NCBI GenBank assembly: GCA_964057225.1
Contig: OZ059897.1
Location: forward strand, 16,430,001-16,494,000
Source: Auanema rhodensis
Taxonomy: Eukaryota; Nematoda; Chromadorea; Rhabditida; Rhabditidae
DNA length: 64,000 nt
Direction: 5' to 3'
The notes under the pieces were generated by a model. It had not been told where the DNA came from. It did not search any database and was given only the letters and a program-made list of their open reading frames with translations. The position numbers and the translations under genes were made by a program. The stretch's first letter is position 1. Each line of letters begins with the position of its first letter. Positions 1 through 12,882 of the stretch are shown here, one piece after another.

Positions 1-437
1 CAGTAATATGGTAATGAGTCGTCTGAGAACAAAACAAAAACTTTGAAGGAAGTTATAGAAGTTTTTGGCACTTGTAAGTTGAGTTCAAAAGAGAGACGGA
101 TATCAGGTGGAATGAGGGCATAGAGAAATCAAAATAGTTTATGAATAAAATTAGAGAGATCTAATAATTATAGGCAACGGAATATATTTATATATACATG
201 TTTTAAGTAGAATTCTTAAACATATAAAAATAAGTTTAAGAGTTTCATTATTATCTTTAGATTATTTTTCAATTTAAAGTTCCATCTTTGTTAATTATGA
301 ATCAGCGTTAGAAAAAAACCATAGAAGATTGAGATTTGAAATTAAAATTTCAAGAAAAAAGAAAAGGACTTTTCCAAAACAAAAAATGTGAAAAGTATGT
401 TTCTTTTACTTTTTTTCCTGAATCTATTTCATTTCCC
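1..437. other. non-coding flank downstream of the first minus-strand gene
   Basis: AT-rich sequence beyond the stop codon of the minus-strand peptide gene. I see no convincing splice-bounded exon and no canonical AATAAA on the minus strand close to the stop, so the 3' end of that transcript is not placed. Confidence 0.5.
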
Positions 438-1169
438 CTAATAAGGTCCAATATTCATCCAATCCGGTATAATCAGTGGTTGTTTACTGAAACGTTTTTC
501 CGAAGAAGGTAATGGAAAAGAAAATGGATAATCGGATGGTGGAATCGGTCCGGATGATACGGCTCCTGATGCTCTAGCAGCCGCTGCAGCTGCTGCTGAT
601 GATGATGGCTCCAAGAAAGTCACCTTAATTGATAAAATCAGTCGAATATAATATGATAAATAAAAAAAATAGATAAAATTTAAAAAGCTCAAAATATGAT
701 GATTTTTTCTATGATGAAAAACTTGTTATAATCGTTTAAATCGGAAATTATTAAGACGGAAAGGGAGCATTTTGCAACTCGTTGACATTTTAGAATTTCC
801 CGAACAGGAAGTTTAAAATTCAGAGCCCACTATTGAACTTCCCTAATAATTCTCGAAAGGCTGATCAAGGGATACATTACACATAATACAAAGATTTAAA
901 GAAAAAAAAATGATTCTTCTTCAATATACTACATGACATTTTCATTTTGAATGAAGACATTTTTTTTTTGGATTGAGTGATTGCTGATGCAACACATCTT
1001 ATGTCCCAATATTTCATATTTGGTGTTGTTGTTCATATAAAAAAACTTTTTTTCTCAAGCTTAATTACTATAGTATAGAAAATAAGTTCTATTTAAGTGC
1101 TCATGTTCTAAGCAGAAAAATAATATTAATTAGTCATGTTAAATCATCTAGAACTATTATTTCAGATTT

Positions 1170-1212
<43 letters not shown>

Positions 1213-1459
1213 CTTTTTTTTAATTAAAAAATAGTCTTACTGGAAATGGTGAAATAGCTGGGTTGTACAAAAAGTTACTTGTATCCACGTGTGGATAAAA
1301 TGAGCGAATCAAATATAATCCATTAACTAAAAAATAAATATAATTCTATAAAATAAAATAATCTGAAAAAAAAAGAAGAAAAAGCTTATTTATTCAAATA
1401 TTACCTGAGCAGGATGAGAAGAGTATAAGCATTAAAGCTATGTTGCATATGCCTGCCAT
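438..1459 (-). CDS. small secreted precursor, probable neuropeptide-like protein (108 aa)
   Basis: Three exons on the minus strand: 1405-1459, 1241-1326 and 438-623, in frame throughout. Exon 1 encodes a signal peptide, MAGICNIALMLILFSSCS. Exon 2 encodes a short aromatic and proline-containing segment. Exon 3 has an Ala run (SSSAAAAAAARASG), a Pro/Ser-rich spacer, a dibasic KR, and a 17-residue tail FSKQPLIIPDWMNIGPY ending at the stop. Donors are GTAATA and GTAAGA; acceptors are TTTTTAG and a weaker ATTAAG. The ATG directly follows a TTTAG acceptor, which may be a splice-leader site. Signal peptide plus a late KR suggests a prohormone whose C-terminal peptide is released by a convertase. There is no C-terminal Gly, so that peptide would not be amidated. 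I do not recognise a named family. It could instead be a cuticle or antimicrobial secreted peptide. Confidence 0.72.
1174..1205. repeat. (TA)n microsatellite in intron 2 of the peptide gene
   Basis: Uninterrupted alternating TA run of about 32 bases. Similar TA runs occur near 12839-12874, 18333-18370, 23153-23178, 36143-36176, 46201-46220, 50877-50901 and 54761-54801. Confidence 0.9.
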
Positions 1460-2641
1460 CTAAACGTGTTTCGATTAAGAGAAAGAATATATTTATTTTA
1501 AAAAATAAGAAAAAAATAAAAAGGAAAACACTAGAAAATAAAAAAAAACCAGAAGAAGTTTTATAAGTTATGCTATTTCCTTTTCTCACTATAGGTAGGC
1601 CATGATCTTTTATATATATGTATGCGGTTGAGATAAAATTTGAAATGACATCGCCTACGCTTGAAGTAGTACGATAAAAAGTTTTTTGAAACAAAAAACG
1701 TTTTTGAGCTGAATTACATACATTCTGTAAGATTCAAAATGTTGTAAAAACAAACGTTTTTCCTTTATTCTTATCAAAAAAAAAATATTGTGTTCAATTT
1801 GATTGTAGAATTTGCTGGGCTTCATTGCTAACGTTGTAAGCCTCATCAACATTATCATATTCAGTTTTATAACAATTAAATGAAGTAGAAAAAAATAGAC
1901 AAAAATAGCAAATACAAGAGAATTATGAAAAATCTCCATGAAGTGTGTCTGCTTGAACGCATAAGTGTAGGAGGAATAGCTAACTACACTTCGTATAATC
2001 ATTATAAATTGGATCTTTAACGATATTTATAAGATAAAAGCTGATATTTTTGGAGAATAAAGTAAAAGAAAGGAGATCTTATTGAAGAAGAAAGGCTGGG
2101 CTTGAAGAGAATGGGTCGAGCTTGGCTTGGACTTACTACTCATGACTTGATTATGTAAAAAGAAAATATGCGAAATTCATTCCATTCTGGAGATGAGAGT
2201 AAAGTAAGTGAATTGGTCTTCCGTCATTCTAAGGGGCTCATTTGTTAATTTATAAATTTTATTTTGATTTAAACAAAGTTGAAAGTTAAATAAGTCTAAG
2301 CATATATGTATGTGTATATAATGGTCATTATGTGATGTACGTCAATTGTTTTTATTTCAATAGAAATAATATATTTAAATAAAAATTAAATTGAAACAAA
2401 TGAGAAAAGTGTAAATTGAAAAAGATAAATTTCATATAGAATAAGAGATATTATTCATACATCTATCCTCGTGTCATTTTTAAAAAAGAGTCGAAAATGT
2501 CGAGGGAGGAGATGAAAGAGTGAAGCTGAAAGGTATGTATATTCGAGAGAAAGAAGAGGAAATTGTACCGGAGATAGAGAGAGGGAGTAACAGAAGTAGA
2601 GAAGAAGCATTAGATTGAGAACATTCTAGAGAGAGGAATAG

Positions 2642-2644
<3 letters not shown>

Positions 2645-2716
<72 letters not shown>
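2645..2716. repeat. (GA)n microsatellite, about 72 bp
   Basis: Perfect alternating AG run. On the minus strand it creates a Ser/Leu-repeat reading frame that should not be taken as a protein. Confidence 0.95.
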
Positions 2717-2719
<3 letters not shown>

Positions 2720-3467
2720 GATTGAATGATTTAACAAGTGAAGAAACCAGTTAGCGAAAGAGTAAAAAATATATTCAAGAAAATACAATAGCTCAATAAT
2801 AAAAACGTTTTTTTTTGCTCTCGGTTTAGTACAAACAATATAAAGCACCAACAATGCTCATGGTTACCATAATACTTGGCTCACAACGCTGAAAAAAAAA
2901 GAGAAGTCGTCGAGGAAAAAAGTTATAAGGAAGAAGCAATTTGAAAAAAAAAGAAAACGTTGAAGATGACTGTTTATACGCTGTAATGAGGTCTTCGGCA
3001 AATATGATGAAAAAATGGAATAAATGAGAGGTTCGAAGAGGTTGACCCAACGATAAGAGCAAAAGCTAATTGAATTAGGTACTTTGAAATACCAACCAGA
3101 ACATATTTAGGCTATGGTCAGTTGTTTTACATGTACAATTTTCTCATATTTGGAATTTGCAATTAGTTAAACTCTTTGGAAATTTTAATGAGCTTGAGAA
3201 GCTCATTTCAACTAACTGACGGAGATATTTAGAGTCTAAACAAAAACTTGACGATGACTCTTTTATAAATATTTTATTCACATTATATAAAAAGTAAAAT
3301 AAAATATTTATATTCCGTGTTTTTTTACAATTTTATCTGATATATATATATATATATAATTTTTCACATGTAAAATTCTACAAAAAAAACTTAAACAATG
3401 TTTCGAGGAGAAGAAAATTTATTCTCAACCGTTCAACTGAACTCACACAGAGTAAATGATATTTATC

Positions 3468-3492
3468 TTCCCACGTGGGATTCACGTGGGAA
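3468..3492. promoter_or_regulatory. inverted pair of CACGTG E-boxes
   Basis: TTCCCACGTG and CACGTGGGAA are exact reverse complements separated by 5 bases. Each carries the CACGTG core bound by Myc/MXL/HLH-30-type bHLH factors. It lies about 2 kb upstream of the peptide gene. A regulatory role is inferred. Confidence 0.45.
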
Positions 3493-4811
3493 ATTATGAT
3501 AATTTGAGCAGCATGCTTTGCAAGCTTATAGTTTTAAATGTGAAAGGAAATGAAAATTGGGGGAGATAGTTTCACTGATTTGCAAGTTGAGCGAGAAATA
3601 TTAAGGTTAAACTAGATTTATATTATATACATGTGTACATGCATATGCACATATAAACATATATACATATACTATGTATTATATTGAGATAATTGATAAA
3701 TGTTAAGTAATATATATACATATCTACGTGAGATATACGTTAACTATACATGTGAATGTCCCGTCCAACATAATACTAACGAATAACAAGAGGTAGACAG
3801 AAGTGAGGCTAATGGTCTTTTATACTATAATGAGCAGAACGCTAGCTTTTTAACTTAGATGTAACATATTTTCAAAGAAAGATTTCTAAGAAGCAAAACC
3901 AAAATAAATTTAGTTAACTATATGAATATATGTGTAAGTATTAGTTGAGACTAATTATACGAAATATTATATATATTTTGAGCACATAATAAAGTTAATT
4001 GAAAATTTCAAATGAAATATTTTTGAATATGCAAATACGAAAATTTGAACAATTTCTGAAAAAACTTTTTTATCTAAAAGTTTGTTTTAATGACATTTCT
4101 TGTCATTAGTGTGCTTTTAAGCATTGAGTAGACACATAAGGAATGTGTGTCGAATATACTGATTCTATTATCCTTATATGGCACAATGGACAATGAGTGA
4201 AAAAAGTGTGAGATAAAATACGAGAGAATAAGAGATAAAAAAGTAAGGAAAGAGATCAGGAAAGACAAAGAGATAGAGAAAGAGAAAGAGAAAAAGAGAG
4301 AGATAGAGAGAAAGAATAAGATGAAATGAGGAAGGAACAAAACTAAAGGAGATGAGTATCATGCAAAATGCTACAACGTAGTTTAAGCTTATGAATGACA
4401 ACGTGAGAACTTTAGATTACGGAACTTTAAAGCTAAATTGAAAAAGAAGAGGGAAAATAAAAACGTCAGAGGTAACAAATCCAGCATGACCACTTTAAGT
4501 TGAAAGTGTATGAGGGGAGCATATATAAAAATTTTCAATTTAGAAAATGTGTTAATGGCAGTATGTGAAGAAAAATTTTTTTTAGAGTAACTTTGTCAAT
4601 TCAGTACAAGCAGAACTGCATGAATGATGCCCTTCATCGGTTCTCTCTCTCTCTTTCTTTTTCTCTTGTTCTTTCCTATTCACATTCTCTATCTTTCCTT
4701 TTTCCATGTGCATCTCAATCTGAACACCTTCATTATTTTTGAGCAACCGTCTGATCGTCATCGTCATCTGTTGCTTGTCGTTATAAACTTAACTTTCTTC
4801 TGATTTTATAT

Positions 4812-4819
4812 TGACGTCA
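4812..4819. promoter_or_regulatory. full CRE, TGACGTCA
   Basis: Exact palindromic CREB/ATF site in a gene-free stretch. A single 8-mer match can occur by chance. Confidence 0.3.
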
Positions 4820-6083
4820 TTTACTGAGTGGAACAAGTGCTGCTGATTTAACTTGATGAAGCTTTTTTAAGGCTAATCATGAGGTCATCAGAAGCCTTCT
4901 AACTCATCTTTATTCTATTTAAAATAGTTAATTAAAGCTTAATCTCTATGTGGATTAAGTTAGTTACGACAGCGTGTATCTTATAAATATATTCAAATCC
5001 TTCAAACAAAATAAACGAAAAAAAAACTATGAAGCAAAAATTTTTATGTTCATATACATATATGTAAAAGGGAAAATAGAAATTGAAAATTAAAAAAAGA
5101 AGAAGAATAGTCAATGATTATCAATAAGATAAATTAAATTAGTAAATTAATTGTTTTGTTATTTTTGAAGAAAATATCAAAAATTTCAGAAAACATATTT
5201 TAGGATTCTATATAACATATAGATATACTGATTATTTGATACACATATATATATAAAAAATGAAAAATAAAGAAATTTTCTATTAAATATGAGAACATTC
5301 TTTCTTTTCATTAAATAAAGTTTGTGGTAAAAGTAAGGTTAACGTTTACTAGATTCATGATTCGGGAAAAATACCTAATTGAAAATAGTTGAGCAATCGG
5401 AGAATGTGAAAAAGATTCAGATGACCGATTAAACGGAAAAGAGAAAAGATTTGCCTTCCTTTCCTGATGAGAAGACGTGCCAGATGATGTACATCTGAGA
5501 TTATTTTAGTCACAAAATTGTGGTTTGGGGTCATTTCTCATTTCTCTATAAAATTAAATGAGAAACGAATTAAACATTCATTTTGAATGAAAAAAAAAAT
5601 ATTTGAAGAAAAATAATTTTCTTCATTTCTCCAACCAACTAGCCTAATTTTTTTTATTTTAAAAAATTTCATTAAACAAAAATAATCGTTGATAAACAAC
5701 AATAATTTTTATTCGCAATTTATCATTTTAAAGAACAATCATATCGTCAGAACAATCACAAGTTATAAACAGAGAAATATATATATATAGAGAGAAAAAG
5801 TTAAAGAAAATAAGAAAGAGAGAGAGAGATAGATAGTTGAAAAGTAAAACAAATTATGATAAAAATACAATTTAGACATACATGTATGAATATAAAATAT
5901 CATTTTAATACATTGATTATAGTTATATTATATAATAATATGTATAAATATATAATATTTATATAATTAAAAAAGAGATCACTTCAGAGTAATTAAGGAC
6001 AAAAACTAATGGAAAGAATTGTCATATGGAATTCATTTTCAAAATTAAGAGATCATTCTAAAATAAAATAATATAATTTCTCA

Positions 6084-6130
6084 TAATAATAATAATAATA
6101 TTTATTTATTATTATTGTTATTATTATTAT
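6084..6130. repeat. (AAT)n/(ATT)n self-complementary repeat
   Basis: An AAT run is followed by ATT-type repeats, so the segment can fold on itself. It lies in AT-rich intergenic DNA. Confidence 0.7.
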
Positions 6131-6849
6131 ATTTTTTTCTGCTGCTAAAACATTTATAGAAAATGAAAAAGAGATCATTTCTGTTATATCAAAGTTGAAA
6201 ATCAACAAATATTTTGATAATTTTTCTTAATTTCAACTCAAAAAATCTTGAACAAAAATGAAATTATTCAAAATTTTCAGAAAAAGTACATGACAACATA
6301 GAAAAACCAGATATTTTTCTTTTGTGAGTGAATGAGAGAAGATCAGACAAAAGGAGAGGATGCAGAACTCTAAAATAGGTTGTAACTCTAAATATAGCAT
6401 GAGTTTTGCAAAATCAAAAAATATTTTTATGTAATTTGAACTACTTAAGCTATTTGTGAAATTATGTTTGCGACAAGGTAATGTTTTTGTATATTTGTTT
6501 TGTTTTATACTCGTTCTAACATCTTCACCTTGAAAAGAAATGTATTTTTTGGGATCTTTAAACTGAGGTCATAAGCCATTTGACTAAAAGAAAATTTAAA
6601 TGTATGTATATAGGTAAGTAGGTATATCAAAATTGTCACGAATTCATATATTCGATTTTCTAAAAGTCACATGGAAGTTGTTGCGAAGTAAAGCTTTGAA
6701 GTTTTTAGAAAGATGGAAGAAACTTAGGGAATGCATAAGAAAAAGAGGGAGTCATGAAGGAAAACAAGATGAGACTATCAGAAATTTTAAAGTGAAAAAA
6801 GAGCGGATGTTGCAAATTACTTAACGTTGGAAAAAGTTGATCTGAAGCT

Positions 6850-9800
6850 CTACCATAAATCACACTTAGATTTTGGGTTCATTCTTGACCCAACAGGACA
6901 TTGAAAAGTATCCGAGAATGCTTTGGAATTGCTCAAAGTACCCATAACTCTGAAAAGAAAAACGAATTATGACATAATCTTAGTCTGAAATCATATTTTA
7001 AAAGTTAATTTAAGAACATTATCATTTTAATCATAACGTTGTAATTATATTTTATACATTTAGATATTAAATTGTATTATTTATTAAAAATAGATACAAC
7101 TTATAAAATAAAGTTGAAAAGATGACGTAATTCATTGAACATTTTCACTTTTAATTTTAAAGTTTAATATGGATATAACTCGCTTTTGAACTCATTCATA
7201 CATACACATATACATATCTTAATATTCTATTGATGGAAAAAAATTGATATATCAAAAGTTTTTAACATTAATTTTGATTATTAACCAATATTCTAAATAA
7301 AAGAATATTTTGTTTATAACACAAATTTAATAAATAATTTATTAAATTTTTTAGAATTTTATTTTTAGAAAATTAATCCATCAATATCTACATAAGTATA
7401 TGTATTTTTTTTTCGATTTTTCAATTTATATTGAGAAATATCTTATCCAAAAAGTATTAATCTAAAATGTTTTTTAAAAATCTAATTAAACAATAAAAAA
7501 AAATTTTTTTCTCAACAAAACTTTAGAGTGATGTTTACTGATATTCAACTAGACATTTAGCTCTGATGACTATCAAACTGATTTTTGTTGCTTAAGATTT
7601 TATTCTTTTTAATGAATTACTTCCTTTTTTTGTTGAAAAAATAGATAAGATTCTTGAAATTATTTTAAAAAATAAGAATTTTTCATCTAAATCTTAAAAA
7701 TTACCGTTGGCGTTCTTTCGAATGAACACTTTGTTGGGCTCCAGCATTATCTAAGGCACACCAGCTTTGTGCAAATGCTAAGAAAAATCGTTGATCAGGA
7801 CTAAGTTTACCAGAATTTGTTCTAATCCAACGATCTTTTCCATACTTTTTCCATGCCTATACATATAATAAAGTTTGAAAACTACATAAATTACATATTA
7901 AAACCTTATATGAAATTTCTAAACCCATAACATCAGCAATATTTTCATATCGAGCAATAATAGCCTATAATTATCAAAGTTTTGATAAGAAAAATATTTT
8001 TCTTTGAAATTATTTTCAAAAATTGTTAAAAAAAAACCTTTTCTCGCCCAGATATATTAGTATAATGCTCAATTAAACATGATATGACATCTTCATATTT
8101 TTTTGTTGATTCCTCAGTCCAATATTGATTCCAACCTAAATTTCCGGTTGGACCATGTTGTTTTCCTATAAATATTGTATTCATTTACATATATAGAATG
8201 TTTTTAATATAAATTATAAATAATTTTCAATTCCAACAGAAAAAAATTTTTTTGGAACGAGTTTGAGAGTTTTTGAGTAATAGAAATAAATTCTTTTGAC
8301 AAAAAAAACTATATTAAAAAGAAAATTAATAATAATATTTTAATAGATAAGTTAAATTAATATTAAGATCCCTTAGGAACATCTGTATGAGAAATGTTTT
8401 ACTTTTATTCAAATACCCTTAGCTAAACGATCCGTTTGAATAATCCTTTCTTTAACTGAAAATGAAATTTGTTCATTTTCTGGGATCGAATTCACCAAAC
8501 AATTTTGTTGAGAAGCCTATCAGGTCTTTGAGAGCCTCTTTTTGATTTACCCAATTTAAATAGAAATAGAACAATTGATGTTAGAGAGTACGTAGCATCT
8601 CAAACTTAACCAGATGCTTTCGCATATCCCAAAAATGATTGTGAAGAGTCTAAGACATTGATGAGAGAACTAAAAAAATCTAATTTTCTAAACTCTAACA
8701 TGTGCAAACTTGTTCTTTCTGTTTTCAAAACTTTATTTTACTCTTTACCAAATATCTCTTTTTTAGATTTGATGTAATACAAGAAAATGAAAAAAAATGA
8801 AATAATTAATGTAGATATCAATCTATCTATACATATAGTGATAACCACAACTTTAAATTCATTCATTATTTTGGTAAATTAGTTTTTAAATTTTTAGAAT
8901 TTTTCTGATTTCGAAAAAAATTAAATTGGTTGCTGCTAAAAGGATATGGAAACGGCGGAGTAAGGGGGAATTACAGGATAACACTTCCAAGAAAACGAAA
9001 CTATTTCATTTGTTGTTCTTATAATGAACTTTCATCTTCACAGTTTCAATTTCTAATCAATTAAAAATAAAATTTAGAAATGGAAAGTTTTGAATTTATT
9101 GGAAAAATGTTAAAGAGAGGAGAGGAGAAACAGAGAGTTGAAGATTGAAAATCCTAATTAATTTGCAACCCACAAACTTCCACCCACGTGAAATCAATTA
9201 AAATTATTCTCTTCCCTTTAAATCCTGTATTTAAATATATATAAAAGAAATTGTCTTCGAGTAAAAACTTTGATATCTCATCAAAATGACGTGGATTGAC
9301 ATTATATTTTGGAAGAGAAGTAATGAATTATATTTTTTTCGAATAAATTGAGGAAGAAGGAAAAACTAAGAAAAAGATTTTTTACTTAAAAAATTTCTGA
9401 TGAAATAATCTTCAAATAATCAGTATAATATGCATAATACATATAATAAATATTTGTTTTTCTTTAATGCCAAATGTTATAATGAAAGCAAAAGTAATTC
9501 TGGATAAGTTTTACTAAAACCGATTTTCTTGTTATAAGAATATGAGAAACATTAGTAACATTCTCGAAGAATAAGCAACAAGCGTTTCTAATTATTAAAA
9601 AATATTATTTATATATTTTTTAAAATTTTCTTTTTAAATATAAATATATTAAGCATAAAATACCTTCAGCATCAAATGCATGAGACATTTCATGTCCAAC
9701 ATAACTTCCAATAGCTCCGTAATTGAGTGAACTATAAATATAAATATAATTTAAAAAACAATTAAAAATAACAAAATATGAATTAATTTTTATTTGAAAC

Positions 9801-12800
9801 CTACTCCATTTGACGATAATCAGCTATCGGAGCATTAAGAGCATCCATTGGAAACAGAACAAGATTTCTCTCATAATTATGAATTGGAATTGCAGATAAA
9901 GCTGGTCTTGTATCTAGCCAATCTCTGTAAAAAATAAAAATTAAGAAACTTTTCTTAAAATATTTGATAAAACAAGCTGAAATACTTACTTTTGATCAAC
10001 AGGCTTACGTAGACGACGTAAAGTATCTCGGTAAACGGATGCTACTCCAATCACAATTGATTCGAAAAACGTTTCTCCTACCTAAGAAAAAAGAAAATTA
10101 ATTTAAAAAATCAAAAAAAAAATACTCTTGATGATTCAGCTTCCATTGCAGCTTTATCCAGAACTTTATCAGGAAAACTAGACATAATTGTCATATTTTG
10201 CATCTTTAAATTTGAAAATTATAATAATCCTCTTTTTTTTTCTCAGAAACTGACTTTAAATATAACATTTTGTCTTGTTTCCTCATCCAACATTTTACTA
10301 TTTTTCCATTCTTTCTTCAATTCATCACGTATAAATTCTGACATTTGTAATACCATCTCTCGATTCTTAATATATATAAAAATATAATTTAAAAGATTAA
10401 AATATATTTAATTACTTTATCAACGTGTTGCTCTCCATCAACTTTTCGAGATAAAGAACCAAGTGATAAAGGAAATATTCCAGATAATCTCATAATACAA
10501 AATTCTTTCCTTAAATGTCTTGGACCAGAATATAAAGTAAGAAATTTCTGAAAGATAATGTGAGTTTATTTGAATAATTTTTAATTGTTATACCCATAGT
10601 TGTTGTATTTCACATTGTGGTCGTGTATATGAAAGGAAGAAAACAAAAACTTTCCATTTCATATAGCTTTGAAGAATCATCTGTTTTTCAAATGTTGATT
10701 GATATTCTTCTGGAAAAAAAAAGTTTTGTTTTTCAATGATTTGAACGAATAATCCAGATTTTCTTTAATAAAGGTACTGAGCAAGGAGTTTACCAATTAT
10801 TCGGCTTAAACTGCGAATCCAACTAACACCAGGCTTTAAAGCAATTTTCTCATTGGGCGATAAATCCAATTCGGTAAGTCCTGATAAGAAATATTTCCAA
10901 TCAAGCTTAAATTATGAGTTTATCTCTAAAAATGATTGATGTTAACTCAACCATTGGAGCTCTTTGTTGAAGTTCAGCTAGTGTTATAACTTCATAACTA
11001 TCATTTGATAGTTCTGATTCCTAGAAATATCAGAATCAGAAAATCCCCCCCTCAAAGAAATTACCGATTGTCTAGAATTAGCAATTTTCCATTCTAATAT
11101 TATCATTTCTGCCAACCGACGTTCGAAACCTTGATGATTTTCACCAAAAAGTTCTGCCATTTCTCGTCCAATTGTATGTAATAAATTTAAATGAGCCTAT
11201 AATTACCATAATTTGTCTAATTTTAGAAACAAATGATATTTAAAATTATTTAAAATTAAAAAATTTAATATATATTTTAATATAACTTCCTTTACTTCTT
11301 GAAAAACAAACAATTATTTTTGTAATTTTTTTTATTTCAAGATTTGAAATACGTCTCAATAAATTTATATAAATATATAGTTATATTAGTTATATAGTAA
11401 ATTTTGTTTATAAAATTATAAGAAAGTATTACGTGTGGTCCCATATTATGCACTAGATCTTCGACTCGTGGTTCCGGTTCCATATAAAACTTGGCATCCG
11501 GTAATAAAGGTACTTGCTCATAGATCTTAATAGTATGACGTCATATCCACATCAAAGTTTAAAGTTCACAACTGACCGTAATTATGTATTCAGATGACTT
11601 TCTATAATTCACTTGAACACCAGCAAAAAATATTGGAAATACAGATAAGTTGAAATACCGTAATAGTTGATCTTCAAATGGTTCTACCAACTTAAAAACA
11701 TTATAATTAATATAAATTAATAGAATATATGTTTAAGAAATTGAATAAAGAAAACTTAGATATTTTACCGATTGCCTTTGTCTTCTTTCCTGAGATTTTT
11801 TCAAAAGTAAATACAATTCATCATCTTCATCCATTTCGTACAGTTGCTCATCCAAATTTCGTCTTGATCTTGGTACATCCAAATCTGGCATCCATCCACC
11901 TAATTTCTAAAAATAATTGTTATTGAATATAATTGAGAAAAGTAGTAAAAACAAGATATATAGGAAATATTTCTAATTAAAATCTTCATGTTATATTCTT
12001 ATAAGTCTAACATTTTATGTTTTTATATTGCTTGATATGAAAACTGAGTATAAAAGTTAATCTATCTTAAATTTATAATTTAAAAATATTCTTAAAGTTT
12101 CAACATAAGTGTGATGCATTTTATATTTTAATATCTCATCTACCGTAATTCAGATAAAACTTTTCTTTGAAAAATCTGAAAAAACTCGAACCTTTCTTAA
12201 GTCATTAACAGGTTGTGTTCCAATTTTGGCTATTGAATCAGCATCTGCACATTGTTCGAATACACGAATAACACTTTTTTCTCCTTTATTAAGATTATAA
12301 GGCAATCCTCGACGACTATCTATAAAATAAGAAAATATATATTTATTAGTAAAATATAATTTTAAAATTTCATACGTTCGAGTACAGCTCGAACAATTCT
12401 GTCATGAGCTGCAAATGTGCTGGCAAACAATGTATTCCAACCCTCGTAATTCAAATTTACCGATCTGTTCATCCATGAGCCACAAGCATATTCATAGAAA
12501 TCTATAATGATTATTATCATATCTAATAGCAAATTATACCTTCTTCATTTAAATTAAAAAAAAAAGAAAATATATAATTATTTTGTCTTCCAAAAATCTT
12601 TTATTCAACTGTTATATAATGCAAAATATAAAAGCAAATGAAATTAAAAACTAATCAAAAATTCTTAAATTTCCAAACTTTTCTGTTAATTTTTAAAATT
12701 TACCTGTACAAGGATCAATATTATCATCTATATTTGATAGTAATCGAGCTGTATCAACAATACATTCTTTAGACGAGCATACTGTAAATATATAGTTTAT

Positions 12801-12835
12801 TATTCATATTATTTAGCTATATATTTATATATTTA

Positions 12836-12882
<47 letters not shown>

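Larger units (their letters stand above)
1460..6849. other. intergenic region between the peptide gene and the M13 peptidase
   Basis: AT-rich spacer upstream of the minus-strand peptide gene and downstream of the peptidase stop. From about 2 to 4.5 kb the plus strand is purine-rich (GA runs, GAAAGAG tracts). It holds a long GA microsatellite, a palindromic pair of CACGTG boxes, a full CRE, and two weak plus-strand exon-like stretches at 2830-2892 and 3111-3219. A 61-codon minus ORF at 4582-4767 is largely made by a GA-rich tract. I see no complete gene that I can defend. Confidence 0.5.

Noticed and set aside
1790-1900. Minus-strand reading YKTEYDNVDEAYNVSNEAQQ to a stop
   Set aside because: Looks coding-like, but an in-frame TAA lies just upstream with no acceptor or ATG between, so no gene model can be built.
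2480-2854. 124-codon minus-strand frame
   Set aside because: Its core is a Ser/Leu repeat made by the GA microsatellite, with no splice or motif support.
4582-4767. 61-codon minus-strand frame beginning MTMTIRRLLK after a CAACAG
   Set aside because: Mostly Lys/Glu/Arg from a GA-rich tract, with a weak acceptor lacking a pyrimidine tract.
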